Assembly (NCBI GenBank): GCA_938049335.1
Contig: CALIYX010000023.1
Span: 183,686 to 247,685 of the forward strand
DNA: 64,000 bases
From: an uncultured Clostridia bacterium
Lineage (GTDB): Bacteria; Bacillota; Clostridia; Peptostreptococcales; Anaerovoracaceae
Direction of reading: 5' to 3'
Part shown: positions 37,712 to 45,149 of the stretch, piece by piece
Numbering within the stretch: the first letter of the stretch is position 1
How the letters are laid out: every line of letters starts with the position of its first letter
The notes under the pieces: generated by a model
What the model was told of the DNA's origin: nothing
The model's database searches: none
The model's input: the letters and a program-made list of their open reading frames with translations, nothing else
Position numbers and translations under genes: made by a program

Positions 37712-38578
37712 TTAAATATAAATAGCAATTGGGATAATCATAATAACCGGCGCACTTATGACGGTCTTAATTCCACCATCACCAAAAAACTGGTTTAACG
37801 ATGGATCCGAAAATAAATCCTTAAATTCTTTCATTTTATCTAATTGAAGCTTAGAGAAAACAGTATTTCTAAGCAGACTTATCTCACCATCTTCCATAGA
37901 AATTTGAATAACTTTACCTAATATCTTATAGTTTCCATCAGTAACTTCACTCATATTGTTATTTAGAAAATAATTCTCATCTGTCGGAAGAACAATACTC
38001 ATCTTATCCGCTTCGCAAATTATATCTTTCTTTCCATCTGCTTGCAGACCTTTAATCAAAGCATCCACTTGTGAATTGAATCTGTTATCTGCCATAAACT
38101 TGTCTTTTTTAACCTGATTGCTCTTAGGCTTGTTGTCTGTAAATAAGTTCGCCAAAGCAATAAATTCCTTCAAGCCAGACAACATCTCAATAACTGGATT
38201 ATTTTTTAGAATTCCTTGCACTTCAACAAAATCACCAATACACAATTTTGTAATATCGCGATTAATTAGCTTCTCATTGTCCAGTTGCCCCTTTAACTGC
38301 TGAAACAAAGAAACCGGAGTATGTGTTCTTTCTTCAACAACAGTCTCTCCATTACTTGAATTACCTTTATGATTTCCTCGAATTCCTACATTCAAAAAGG
38401 CAAACAGATTATTAGTACCGACATTTGCCTCTATATCGTCTTCACGATTTTTGTTTTTTGATGTTTGAACATTCTTAACCTCCGTAAAACCATCCTCAAT
38501 TGTTGCCAACATATCAAACACAATTTTGGTATTAAGATAAATCGGTATCGTGAGCTTATCCTTTTCTATTTTATCCAT
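37712..38578 (-). CDS. DUF6414-like protein of the mobile element
   Basis: This protein has 288 residues and is cytosolic. It begins DKLTIPIYLNTKIVFDMLAT and continues with an N-terminal region of Gly/Asn-rich loops and RTHTPVSLFQQLKGQL. Its middle contains DFVEVQGILKNNPVIEMLSG. This is the pattern I associate with DUF6414, a family of unknown function found on clostridial elements and near defence genes. The last 20 residues are hydrophobic (VISAPVIMIIPIAIYI). It lies between the methylase and the hairpin region. Confidence 0.6.
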   Translation of the reverse strand: MDKIEKDKLTIPIYLNTKIVFDMLATIEDGFTEVKNVQTSKNKNREDDIEANVGTNNLFAFLNVGIRGNHKGNSSNGETVVEERTHTPVSLFQQLKGQLDNEKLINRDITKLCIGDFVEVQGILKNNPVIEMLSGLKEFIALANLFTDNKPKSNQVKKDKFMADNRFNSQVDALIKGLQADGKKDIICEADKMSIVLPTDENYFLNNNMSEVTDGNYKILGKVIQISMEDGEISLLRNTVFSKLQLDKMKEFKDLFSDPSLNQFFGDGGIKTVISAPVIMIIPIAIYI

Positions 38579-38698
38579 TAGTATATTACCGCCTTCCTTA
38601 ATAAATAGTATGCTTTTAAGGTATACAAAATTCTAATTTATAGGCATAAACAACTCCTAGCAAATCAATCCTTTATATAATAAGCTATATCCATTTCA

Positions 38699-38818
38699 TC
38701 AATCTACACTTTCTACGCTAGAATCTTTCATTATGTCCTTAACAACATCATCAAAGACCAGCCTTGCTTTTTTATTCTTTTCCCACCATAATGATATAGC
38801 ACTTTTCAAAGCCCTTCA
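38699..38818 (-). pseudogene. Possible remnant of a coding sequence
   Basis: A 37-codon frame without a start codon reads ALKSAISLWWEKNKKARL, then VFDDVVKDIMKDSSVESVD, and ends in a stop at 38699. Its composition looks coding. The first part coincides with a direct repeat also found at 42285-42337. It may be the tail of a deleted gene, or chance. Confidence 0.3.
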
Positions 38819-38834
38819 ATTATATCTTGGTTAG
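38782..38834. repeat. Imperfect direct repeat, left copy
   Basis: This shares about 40 of 53 positions with 42285-42337, with a central block of ATAATGATAT, then CACTTTTCAAAGCCC, then AATTATAT. The copies flank the methylase, restriction, C-protein and zinc-finger genes. Confidence 0.7.
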
Positions 38835-38852
38835 CATATGGTTAGTTTTGTG

Positions 38853-39926
38853 TTAGTCTTGAACTGCTATTTTTCTATTCCTCGTTACATTCATATCATC
38901 AATTGCAACAACTTTATCCCCTTCACCATTAAGATAAAGCTTAATAGCTGTTGCAATCTCATATGCAAGATTGACCGGAACTGCATTTCCAATCATCTTG
39001 TAAGCATTATTTGTATCTTCATATATAAATTTGAAATCATCCGGAAATCCTTGAACTCTTGCCACCTCTCTAATTGTCATTCGCCTATAAAGATCTTCTT
39101 TTCCCTCAACAAATCTACAGTCATTAAGTCCGTGCTTAACCATTTTAGGCGCTTGAGGATGAAGCTGGCATTGTCTGCCTGATGCTTGTACAGTAAAAGC
39201 TTGTTCATCCCATCCTTTTACTCTGTTTCTACTCATAAATATTGGAGAATAAGCTCCTGTAAAATATTCATTGTTATTTATTGCTTTAGGATTGCGACGA
39301 TTTTTTTTTGCAGAAGGTACTGCCGTTTCTTGCAAATCCCATATAATATCCCTTAAAGTGATTTTTTTATCATCATCTTTTGTTGAACCAGCAGGAAATC
39401 TAAAATTTATTTTCAAATCTTTCCTAAATCCAATGTAAAAAACTCGTTTTCTTTCTTCTGCTACACCATAGTCTTTGGCATTAACTAATGTCAAGGACAC
39501 ATCATAACCAGCCTCTTCAAACATCTTTAATATATTTTTAACAGCTTCTGAATGCCTGTTTGCAAGCATTCCGCTTACATTTTCTGCTAAAAAAAACTTA
39601 GGCTGAAATTCCTTAAGAACACGAATATAATCAAAGAATAATTGTCCTCTCGCATCCTCAATCCCTTTCAAAGCTCCTGCTTCTGACCAAGATTGACAAG
39701 GAGGTCCTCCAATGATTCCATCCACATCTTCTGACAAATATGGTAAAATATCTTCCTTTGTAATTTGTCTTACATCTCCTTCTATAAGATGGGTTTTAGG
39801 GTGATTTACCTTAAATGTTTCCCATATAGTTTTATCATACTCATTAGCTACCGGTATGTTAAATTCAGCACGCTCAAATCCAAGATCAAGCCCACCACAT
39901 CCGGAAAACAAACTAATAACATTCAT
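38853..39926 (-). CDS. DNA (cytosine-5) methyltransferase, HaeIII-like
   Basis: This protein has 357 residues. Motif I is SLFSGCGGLDLGF (residues 4-16), motif IV IIGGPPCQSWS with the catalytic Cys (about 71-81), motif VI FFLAENVSGM, and motif X GNAVPVNLAYE near the end. The target-recognition region has YSPIFMSRNRVKGWDEQAFT and ASGRQCQLHPQAP, which I recall as very close to M.HaeIII. Recognition of GGCC is therefore predicted, methylating an inner cytosine. It is the last gene of the C-R-M operon, 20 bases after the restriction gene. Confidence 0.93.
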   Translation of the reverse strand: MNVISLFSGCGGLDLGFERAEFNIPVANEYDKTIWETFKVNHPKTHLIEGDVRQITKEDILPYLSEDVDGIIGGPPCQSWSEAGALKGIEDARGQLFFDYIRVLKEFQPKFFLAENVSGMLANRHSEAVKNILKMFEEAGYDVSLTLVNAKDYGVAEERKRVFYIGFRKDLKINFRFPAGSTKDDDKKITLRDIIWDLQETAVPSAKKNRRNPKAINNNEYFTGAYSPIFMSRNRVKGWDEQAFTVQASGRQCQLHPQAPKMVKHGLNDCRFVEGKEDLYRRMTIREVARVQGFPDDFKFIYEDTNNAYKMIGNAVPVNLAYEIATAIKLYLNGEGDKVVAIDDMNVTRNRKIAVQD

Positions 39927-39946
39927 ATATCAATAATCTCCTAAAT

Positions 39947-40852
39947 TTATTCTTTTAATAAATCTTCATCAACATCAATTCCTGGTCTTATATCAGATAT
40001 ATTTCTTTTTCCAAGATAAGCTAATGCTCTTCTAACAAGTGGTGCCATATCTTTTTCTCCAGTATACTTTAACGGATTATCATAATGAAAAGATGGAGTC
40101 ATTTTTCCATCAATCACTTCCCATTCAATCCTAACCGCTAAAGCTCTTTGTCCATCTGCACTTTCTTCATCCGTTCTATAGTTATTAGCTGTAAAAATAA
40201 AATATGTATCACCTATATTTGCATTATCAATTAATTCCATTTGGTTAATCACATCATTTGAAGCATGAATTTTTTCAATACAAGTAACCAGTAAGTAGTC
40301 TGCTACACCTGAATTTGAGACTTCCTGTCCATTCACTATTGAATCCTTCTTATCCTTGGTTAAATTAGTTCCTTTATAAACATAGTCTCTAATTTCTCTA
40401 TCACTCAACGGAATCGGTACAGATAAGGCTCTTGGTCTGTCTGCAATTTCCAACTTCCACCCAACTGTAACTGAGTTTTGCTTTATTGGATAATGTCCCG
40501 ATGCATACATAAGTACTCTTGTCTCAAAAGAACTTCTTAGTGAAGTGCTTGCATTAATAAGAATATTCTCCCAGTCTGGACCCAAATAAGCTTCAACATC
40601 CTCTTTTTTCAGCTTATTTCCCATAAACTCCTTATTCTCATTTTTTACAGAAATTTTTATTTCAAACTCTTCACCAGTATTTTTGTCTCTTGCTTTAACA
40701 AAAACATCTGTTTTACACTCCCCACCACCCTTTGGTCTTGGTTTTCCAGCATATATTACTTCACATAGTTTCTCATGATACTGGAACAATCTGTCATTTT
40801 CAAAAGTATTAATAATATGTTCTTCTAATAAACCATAATTTTTGCTTGGCAT
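39947..40852 (-). CDS. Type II restriction endonuclease partner
   Basis: This protein has 301 residues from ATG 40852. The frame opens seven codons earlier, but GGAGGT lies six bases before the inner ATG. A PD-(D/E)XK-like core can be read as ECKTDVFVKARD followed by EEFEIKISVKNEN, giving Asp, Glu and Lys at normal spacing (residues about 46-74). The rest includes LVTCIEKIHASND and a C-terminal acidic end. The family is inferred from its place between the C protein and the methylase. Cleavage at GGCC would follow from the methylase prediction. Confidence 0.8.
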   Translation of the reverse strand: MPSKNYGLLEEHIINTFENDRLFQYHEKLCEVIYAGKPRPKGGGECKTDVFVKARDKNTGEEFEIKISVKNENKEFMGNKLKKEDVEAYLGPDWENILINASTSLRSSFETRVLMYASGHYPIKQNSVTVGWKLEIADRPRALSVPIPLSDREIRDYVYKGTNLTKDKKDSIVNGQEVSNSGVADYLLVTCIEKIHASNDVINQMELIDNANIGDTYFIFTANNYRTDEESADGQRALAVRIEWEVIDGKMTPSFHYDNPLKYTGEKDMAPLVRRALAYLGKRNISDIRPGIDVDEDLLKE

Positions 40853-40878
40853 TCTACAACCTCCATAATACATCGATT

Positions 40879-40899
40879 GTTACTTATAGTCAATATTAC
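40879..40899 (-). promoter_or_regulatory. C-box-like site before the restriction gene
   Basis: GTTACTTATAGTCAATATTAC contains ACTTATAGTC, which as I recall is the classical C-box half-site of controller proteins. It lies 27 bases before the restriction gene start and overlaps the last codons of the C gene, so it could modulate restriction expression separately. Confidence 0.55.
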
Positions 40900-41102
40900 A
40901 TATCTTTAAAAAACTCACTAAATCTTACACCAAGAGCATAAATTATTTTTTCTAAACTTTTAACAGAAGGATTCCTTTTCCCTTGTTCAACTCCTGCTAA
41001 ATATGTCCTATCAATTTCTGCTTTTAGGGCTAACTTCTCCTGGCTTAGTCCAAGTTCAGTCCTTAGCTCCTTTACTCTTAATCCAATTTTATCTGTAATC
41101 AT
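40896..41102 (-). CDS. Restriction controller (C) protein, XRE family
   Basis: This protein has 68 residues from ATG 41102. An earlier in-frame ATG at 41120 exists, but AGGAGG lies between the two, seven bases before the inner ATG. The helix-turn-helix is LRVKELRTELGLSQEKLALK to EIDRTYLAGVEQGKRNPSVK, and IDRTYLAGVEQGKRNPS is typical of C proteins. It should activate its own operon at low level and delay restriction after entry into a new host. Operator-like sites flank it on both sides. Confidence 0.92.
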   Translation of the reverse strand: MITDKIGLRVKELRTELGLSQEKLALKAEIDRTYLAGVEQGKRNPSVKSLEKIIYALGVRFSEFFKDM

Positions 41103-41136
41103 TGCAATCCTCCTCTGCATAAGATTATAAATCTTA

Positions 41137-41167
41137 GTTACTTATAAGCCAACGGATTATAAGTAAC
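41137..41167 (-). promoter_or_regulatory. C-protein operator upstream of the C gene
   Basis: GTTACTTATA and TATAAGTAAC form a perfect 10-bp inverted repeat with an 11-base centre. The minus strand reads ACTTATAATCCGTT then GGCTTATAAGT, which fits the two-C-box arrangement of autoregulated restriction systems. It lies 35 bases before the start at 41102. Confidence 0.75.
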
Positions 41168-41207
41168 ATATCCTCATAAATATTTATTAGATAATTCCAT
41201 AAAAAAA

Positions 41208-41228
41208 CCACAGCATCTCCGCTGTAGC
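41208..41228 (-). terminator. Terminator of the 41264 gene
   Basis: The minus strand has CTACAGC, loop, GCTGTGG and seven T residues. It lies 36 bases past the stop and insulates the C-R-M operon. Confidence 0.75.
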
Positions 41229-41263
41229 TTTCATCCACTCAGATAATAACTGAATTATAAATA

Positions 41264-42217
41264 TTATTTTACTTTTGATACAATATTTTTAAGAGAATCT
41301 TCCAGTATCTTTTCTTCTTCCTTATCCCTGCGTATTTTTTCCCATTGCCGTAAAATCATTATTATAAATCTCTGCATTACCGGAAAATACAACAAGCATT
41401 CTTCTTCAGTTAATTCATGAATTCCCTTACTAACAATCCCATAAAATGCTGTATTATTCACTAACAACTTAGGAAGGTATTCTCCAAGCATTTTTATTTT
41501 TTTATCAATATGCGCCTTTCTAAATTCTCCTTCTTCAACGCTTCCCTTTTCTATCGCCCTTTGCCCTGAGACTTCAATAATGCGTTCAAAAATTCTTCTA
41601 AGATATACAAAAGAACCTACTCCAATTCCAGAAGCAAATAATCCAATAGCTCTTTTAAGTTCCTTGTCATTTTCTGTAGTCAAAACTTTTCTATATTCTT
41701 TTAGTTCTGAAAATGATAAATCAGCAAAAGACGGATACTGTCCAATTTTCATCATTTTATCCTCATCTGTAAGGACAACATAGTCTAATGTATGTGTATT
41801 ATCCATTGCGCAAATAAACTTTAATGTCATTATCCGTGCAGCATCCTCAAATGAGCTAGTTCTCCAACTCCAAACACTATCTGAATAGTCTACAGGGTGA
41901 ATTCCCCTCCTATTTTGTATTTCTTGCCAATATACGATTTCTTTCTCTAGTGAAGCAATATTTATATTTCCACTCTGTTCATTATTCCGATAATAAGGAA
42001 TTTTCCTACAAGAAAATACTCTATATTCTTGACATTTAGGACAATAAACATTTATTCGTACATGTCCTCCTACTAAATCAGCTAATTCATAAATATTATC
42101 TTTTGTAATTTCTATTTCATTATACAAACCTTCATTTACAAGAAAATTTCCAAATATATTATTAATACTCTTTATTTCCCTTGACTCCAGCTCATGTGTG
42201 TTTCCGCCCATTGGCAT
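41264..42217 (-). CDS. Zinc-finger-like protein of unknown function, element cargo
   Basis: This protein has 317 residues and is cytosolic. A Cys cluster (INVYCPKCQEYRVFSCRK, residues about 56-73) suggests zinc binding. The helical C-terminal half (about 205-317) has FVYLRRIFERIIEVSG and YGIVSKGIHELTEEECLLYF, with a spacing like that of DUF4145 or HEPN-type domains. No clear HEPN RxxxxH motif was seen. The gene has its own terminator and is separate from the restriction operon. A defence role is only a guess from place and layout. Confidence 0.6.
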   Translation of the reverse strand: MPMGGNTHELESREIKSINNIFGNFLVNEGLYNEIEITKDNIYELADLVGGHVRINVYCPKCQEYRVFSCRKIPYYRNNEQSGNINIASLEKEIVYWQEIQNRRGIHPVDYSDSVWSWRTSSFEDAARIMTLKFICAMDNTHTLDYVVLTDEDKMMKIGQYPSFADLSFSELKEYRKVLTTENDKELKRAIGLFASGIGVGSFVYLRRIFERIIEVSGQRAIEKGSVEEGEFRKAHIDKKIKMLGEYLPKLLVNNTAFYGIVSKGIHELTEEECLLYFPVMQRFIIMILRQWEKIRRDKEEEKILEDSLKNIVSKVK

Positions 42218-42284
42218 TTTTTGTCACCTACCTTTCCTAATAACATATTGTTCAAAAACTAAATTTCTCAACCACATCCCAATT

Positions 42285-42337
42285 CCCATAATAATGATAT
42301 CACACTTTTCAAAGCCCCACAATTATATATTTATTAG
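42285..42337. repeat. Imperfect direct repeat, right copy
   Basis: See 38782-38834. This copy lies between the cargo macrodomain and the zinc-finger-like gene, about 70 bases upstream of the latter's start. Confidence 0.7.
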
Positions 42338-42365
42338 TTTTTTACTACTTTTTTACTAAATTTTA

Positions 42366-43160
42366 TTAGTTTTTTCCGTATACCCCTAAGATTCTGCTGT
42401 AAATATCTAAATCCTCATCTTTATATACATTAAAGATAACTTTCATCTGACTTCCTGTTTCCTCATAATATTTGTAAACAGTTTCCACAGCTATCTCAGC
42501 AGCTCTCTCATTTGGGAACATAAAAACTCCTGTAGAAATACAGCAAAATGCAAGGCTCTTAACTCCATTTTCCTCAGCAAGCTTAAGGCAGGAACGATAG
42601 CAGGATGCCAAAAGCTCCTCATGCTTCTTCTGTAATTTCCCCTGTACTATAGGCCCTACTGTATGAAGAACATATTTGCAGGGAAGATTATATGCTGGTG
42701 TAATCTTTGCCTGTCCGGTAGGTTCCTCATGCCCCTGAGCCTTCATAATAGTGTTACAGCTATATCTTAGAGACAGCCCCGCCTTTGAGTGTATACAGTT
42801 ATCTGCACAATTATGAAGAGGAATAAAACACCCTAAAAGAGCACTGTTAGCAGGATTTGTAATGGCATCCACATGAAGGGTAGTCATATCTCCCTGCCAC
42901 AGATAAAGTCTGTCATCACAAGATAACGGTTTCAAATCTTCAATATCAACAATACCGCTTCCTCTATTTTCTTCTATAAGGTATTCATCCTGAATCTTCA
43001 AGAACACTTCATCAAGTTCCTTTGGCATCCATATATTCATAAGTCCTCGGAGCAAATCCTTTTGCCCCTGTTCATTATCAGGTATTTTATAATTGCTTAG
43101 CTGTGAATCATCTTTCTGTAACTGTTTAATCAGCCACAATCTCTTTTCTTCATGAGTCAT
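42366..43160 (-). CDS. Cargo macrodomain protein (ADP-ribose hydrolase type)
   Basis: This protein has 264 residues from ATG 43160, ten bases after GGGGG. The frame opens earlier (43187), overlapping the tandem-HTH gene by 38 bases. Macrodomain motifs are DAITNPANSALLGCFIP (residues about 100-116), ADNCIHSKAGLSLR and AFCCISTGVFMFPNERAA. It has the same N-terminal extension (residues 1-90) as the interrupted host macrodomain, so both belong to the sirtuin-linked macrodomain class, which reverses mono-ADP-ribosylation. At the att core the host DNA reads GATAATCAGATA, whereas here it is GATAACTGTATA. Confidence 0.9.
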   Translation of the reverse strand: MTHEEKRLWLIKQLQKDDSQLSNYKIPDNEQGQKDLLRGLMNIWMPKELDEVFLKIQDEYLIEENRGSGIVDIEDLKPLSCDDRLYLWQGDMTTLHVDAITNPANSALLGCFIPLHNCADNCIHSKAGLSLRYSCNTIMKAQGHEEPTGQAKITPAYNLPCKYVLHTVGPIVQGKLQKKHEELLASCYRSCLKLAEENGVKSLAFCCISTGVFMFPNERAAEIAVETVYKYYEETGSQMKVIFNVYKDEDLDIYSRILGVYGKN

Positions 43161-43623
43161 AAATATTAACCCCCTTATTTTCTGCAAGTTCCATCAGCTT
43201 ATCATATATCTTCCTGCTAGGATGATGATTATTATATTCTATTTCCCATACACTTATTGTAGAGCGACAAGTACCAAGAATATTTGCAAACGCAGTTTGA
43301 GACAATCCAAGGGCATTTCTTATTTTTCTTATTCTGTCTCCATAACCGGGTTTACAAAATAATGTATATTCATCAAGAAGAATTTCAGGTTCAATTTTAA
43401 GTATATTACCTAACACAACTGCATCTTCATAGTAAATAGGATTAAAGCCTTTTTCAAGGTTTATGATATATCCTTCACTCTGCCTTGCCATTGTTCCTAA
43501 CTGATTAGCCGTAAAATTTCTAATTACTCTCTCATACCGTAATCTCTGCCCTGGCTCACTAAGTTCCTCTATCCCTGACATTGCTGTATTTATCTGTATT
43601 AGAAGCCGTTCATTCTTATACAA
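43150..43623 (-). CDS. Tandem helix-turn-helix (XRE-like) protein
   Basis: This protein has 157 residues from TTG 43623, the only start before MSGIEE. Two HTH units are visible: about 28-75 (FTANQLGTMARQSEGYIINL) and about 93-150 (IRNALGLSQTAFANILG, then STISVWEIEYNN). No strong ribosome site is seen. In the integrated state the frame is closed 9 codons upstream of the TTG by host DNA. In the excised circle the same frame would continue from the recombinase. It overlaps the cargo macrodomain by 11 bases. Confidence 0.75.
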   Translation of the reverse strand: MYKNERLLIQINTAMSGIEELSEPGQRLRYERVIRNFTANQLGTMARQSEGYIINLEKGFNPIYYEDAVVLGNILKIEPEILLDEYTLFCKPGYGDRIRKIRNALGLSQTAFANILGTCRSTISVWEIEYNNHHPSRKIYDKLMELAENKGVNIYDS

Positions 43624-43637
43624 AATCTCTGTGTGAT

Positions 43638-44021
43638 TTATACTGGTGTCGCATTATCTATGCACGTATGCATAGGAATAAAACATCCCAGCATCTGTGA
43701 GTTTGCTGCATTAACTATAGCATCAAGCTTTAGCCTTGTAATATCGTCTTGCCAAATTGATATATTATCCTTAGCTATAGCTATATCAGAAAGTTCGACG
43801 ATTCCCTTTTCATTAGCGCATTCTTGCAAATACTCATCTTGAATCTTAATTATTGCATCAGACATTTTCCCTGGCATGCGAATATTCATCAAAGAGCGCA
43901 AAATACGCACTTTCTCTTGCCCATCGTTTGGAATCTTTATATCTTTATAATTCTTTGAATCAGCTCTAAATCCCTCTAGAAGAAAATTTAGCCTCTCATT
44001 TTGTTTGTTGAGTTCACTCAT
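43638..44021 (-). pseudogene. 5' half of the split macrodomain gene
   Basis: The gene starts at ATG 44021 with GGGAG upstream. It reads the N-terminal extension and then DAIVNAANSQMLGCFIPMHT and CIDN to the AAT core at 43653, after which the element adds ATPV and a stop at 43638. The product would be 127 residues without the second half of the fold, and so inactive. Joined to 31473-31913 the gene codes for 268 residues. It follows the Rrf2 gene by 43 bases. Confidence 0.92.
43653..43655. other. Attachment core, right end of the element
   Basis: The plus-strand ATT (AAT in gene orientation) is the right copy of the core. Host macrodomain sequence continues to the right, and element sequence GCGACACC begins on the minus strand just left of it. 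Confidence 0.85.
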
Positions 44022-44064
44022 ATCTGCACTCCCATCATTAATTCAAATGCAATATTGTATGTAA

Positions 44065-44505
44065 TTACCCCTGCTCTTTCAAAAGCTCATGTAACTCAGA
44101 GCTTAAATCTGCAATCGTATATTTTCTCATTTCATTTTTCATTGCTGTCTGTATTGCTGTAAGCTTTCCATCAAGCAGATTATGTATGTTTCTACCTACC
44201 GGACACTTAGGATTTGGTGACTCATGAAATCTAAATATATCAGTCTTATTTTCCGTCTCAATAGCTTCGTACACATCAAGAAAGCTTATCTCACTTAGCG
44301 GTCTTGTAACTTCAATTCCGCCCGGTCCCCTTGCCACTTTAATCAGGCCGGCTTTTTTGAGCTTTGTCAAAAGCCTACGAACGATAACCGGATTAGTGTT
44401 TATACTGCTTGCAAGAAAATCGCTGGTCACCTTATATTCATCTTTAAATGCATCCACACATGTAAAAATATGTAATGCCACTGTAAATTTACTAGATATT
44501 TGCAT
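44065..44505 (-). CDS. Rrf2 family transcriptional regulator
   Basis: This protein has 146 residues. The winged helix-turn-helix is about 1-70, with TSDFLASSINTNPVIVRRLL and LIKVARGPGGIEV. A single Cys (PNPKCPVG, about residue 100) is far from the three Cys of IscR or NsrR, so iron-sulfur binding is uncertain. It is the first gene of the Rrf2 - macrodomain - sirtuin operon and probably represses it. A 7-bp dyad at 44543-44563 is a likely operator. Confidence 0.92.
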   Translation of the reverse strand: MQISSKFTVALHIFTCVDAFKDEYKVTSDFLASSINTNPVIVRRLLTKLKKAGLIKVARGPGGIEVTRPLSEISFLDVYEAIETENKTDIFRFHESPNPKCPVGRNIHNLLDGKLTAIQTAMKNEMRKYTIADLSSELHELLKEQG

Positions 44506-44542
44506 ATATTTTCCTTTCTCTTATTTTGTTATACCCTAATAG

Positions 44543-44563
44543 ATGTAACCTAATCAGTTACAT
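44543..44563 (-). promoter_or_regulatory. Operator candidate of the Rrf2 regulator
   Basis: ATGTAAC, seven bases, GTTACAT is a perfect dyad located 38 bases before the Rrf2 start. Its place and symmetry fit autoregulation of the macrodomain-sirtuin operon. Confidence 0.6.
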
Positions 44564-44581
44564 CAAATAAGTATTAAAAAA

Positions 44582-44621
44582 GTCATCCTTAAAAATCGTA
44601 ATTTACGATTCCTAGGATGAC
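44582..44621 (-). terminator. Terminator of the 44630 gene
   Basis: A stem GTCATCCT with AGGATGAC, plus an inner stem AATCGTAA with TTACGATT, is followed on the minus strand by TTTTTT. It begins 9 bases past the stop. Confidence 0.85.
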
Positions 44622-44629
44622 CCTCTAAA

Positions 44630-45148
44630 TTAAATTCTATCTGAATACCACTTGTCTTCGCCACCGAAGCCATAATATTTCTCGTCAATAATCCAATTAT
44701 TATCGCTTAACCTAAGCACAAATTTATGCCTCATCTCAGTTACATCAACATAATCTATGATTACAGTTGCGAGTTTTTCGCTTTTCATTGTGAGCGCTAC
44801 TTCAAAATCATCGCCTTTAGCATATGAATAATTGCTTGGAAACCCACAAGAATTAGCATAACCCTTTGAAATAAGTTTATCACTTACCCTTCCCTCAATT
44901 AATTCAGTGTATCTATCATGGTATTCGTCCATCAAAGCTTCCCATTTAGGATGAACCTGATGTTCAGAAATATTAAGCACTTTCTTTTCCTCTTCAAGCG
45001 CCTCATCTCTTTCGAATATTTCTTCTTCAAGTAAGGTTAATTTTTGAAGCAATTCTAGAAGCGGAGAAAGGATTTCACTAACCGTGCTCTCATATTTTGA
45101 TGATGTATTAAGTACATGTTTCATTTTTATCCCCTTATATTTATCCAT
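44630..45148 (-). CDS. Hypothetical protein with coiled coil and NTF2-like end
   Basis: This protein has up to 172 residues. ATG 45124 (MKHVLNTSSK) is an alternative start. A charged coiled coil (about 25-55) is followed by YTELIEGRVSDKLISKGYA and a beta region with AKGDDFEVALTMKSE and RHKFVLRLSDNNWIIDEKYY, a pattern like the last strands of NTF2-fold proteins. Its start is 2 bases from the MsrA stop, so it is probably co-transcribed. The function is unknown, and NTF2-like immunity proteins are one option. Confidence 0.65.
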   Translation of the reverse strand: MDKYKGIKMKHVLNTSSKYESTVSEILSPLLELLQKLTLLEEEIFERDEALEEEKKVLNISEHQVHPKWEALMDEYHDRYTELIEGRVSDKLISKGYANSCGFPSNYSYAKGDDFEVALTMKSEKLATVIIDYVDVTEMRHKFVLRLSDNNWIIDEKYYGFGGEDKWYSDRI

Positions 45149-45149
45149 C

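Larger units (their letters stand above)
31914..43655. mobile_element. Integrative mobilizable element in a macrodomain gene
   Basis: This 11.7-kb insertion is bounded by AAT cores and splits the macrodomain gene in frame. In minus-strand order from the right end it holds: tandem-HTH protein, cargo macrodomain, a zinc-finger-like unknown protein, C protein, restriction enzyme, cytosine methylase, DUF6414-like protein, hairpin region (oriT candidate), MobV-like relaxase, CHC2 primase, P4-type helicase, a 57-residue protein and the serine recombinase. There are no conjugation-pore genes, so it should need a helper for transfer. All genes are minus strand. Confidence 0.9.
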
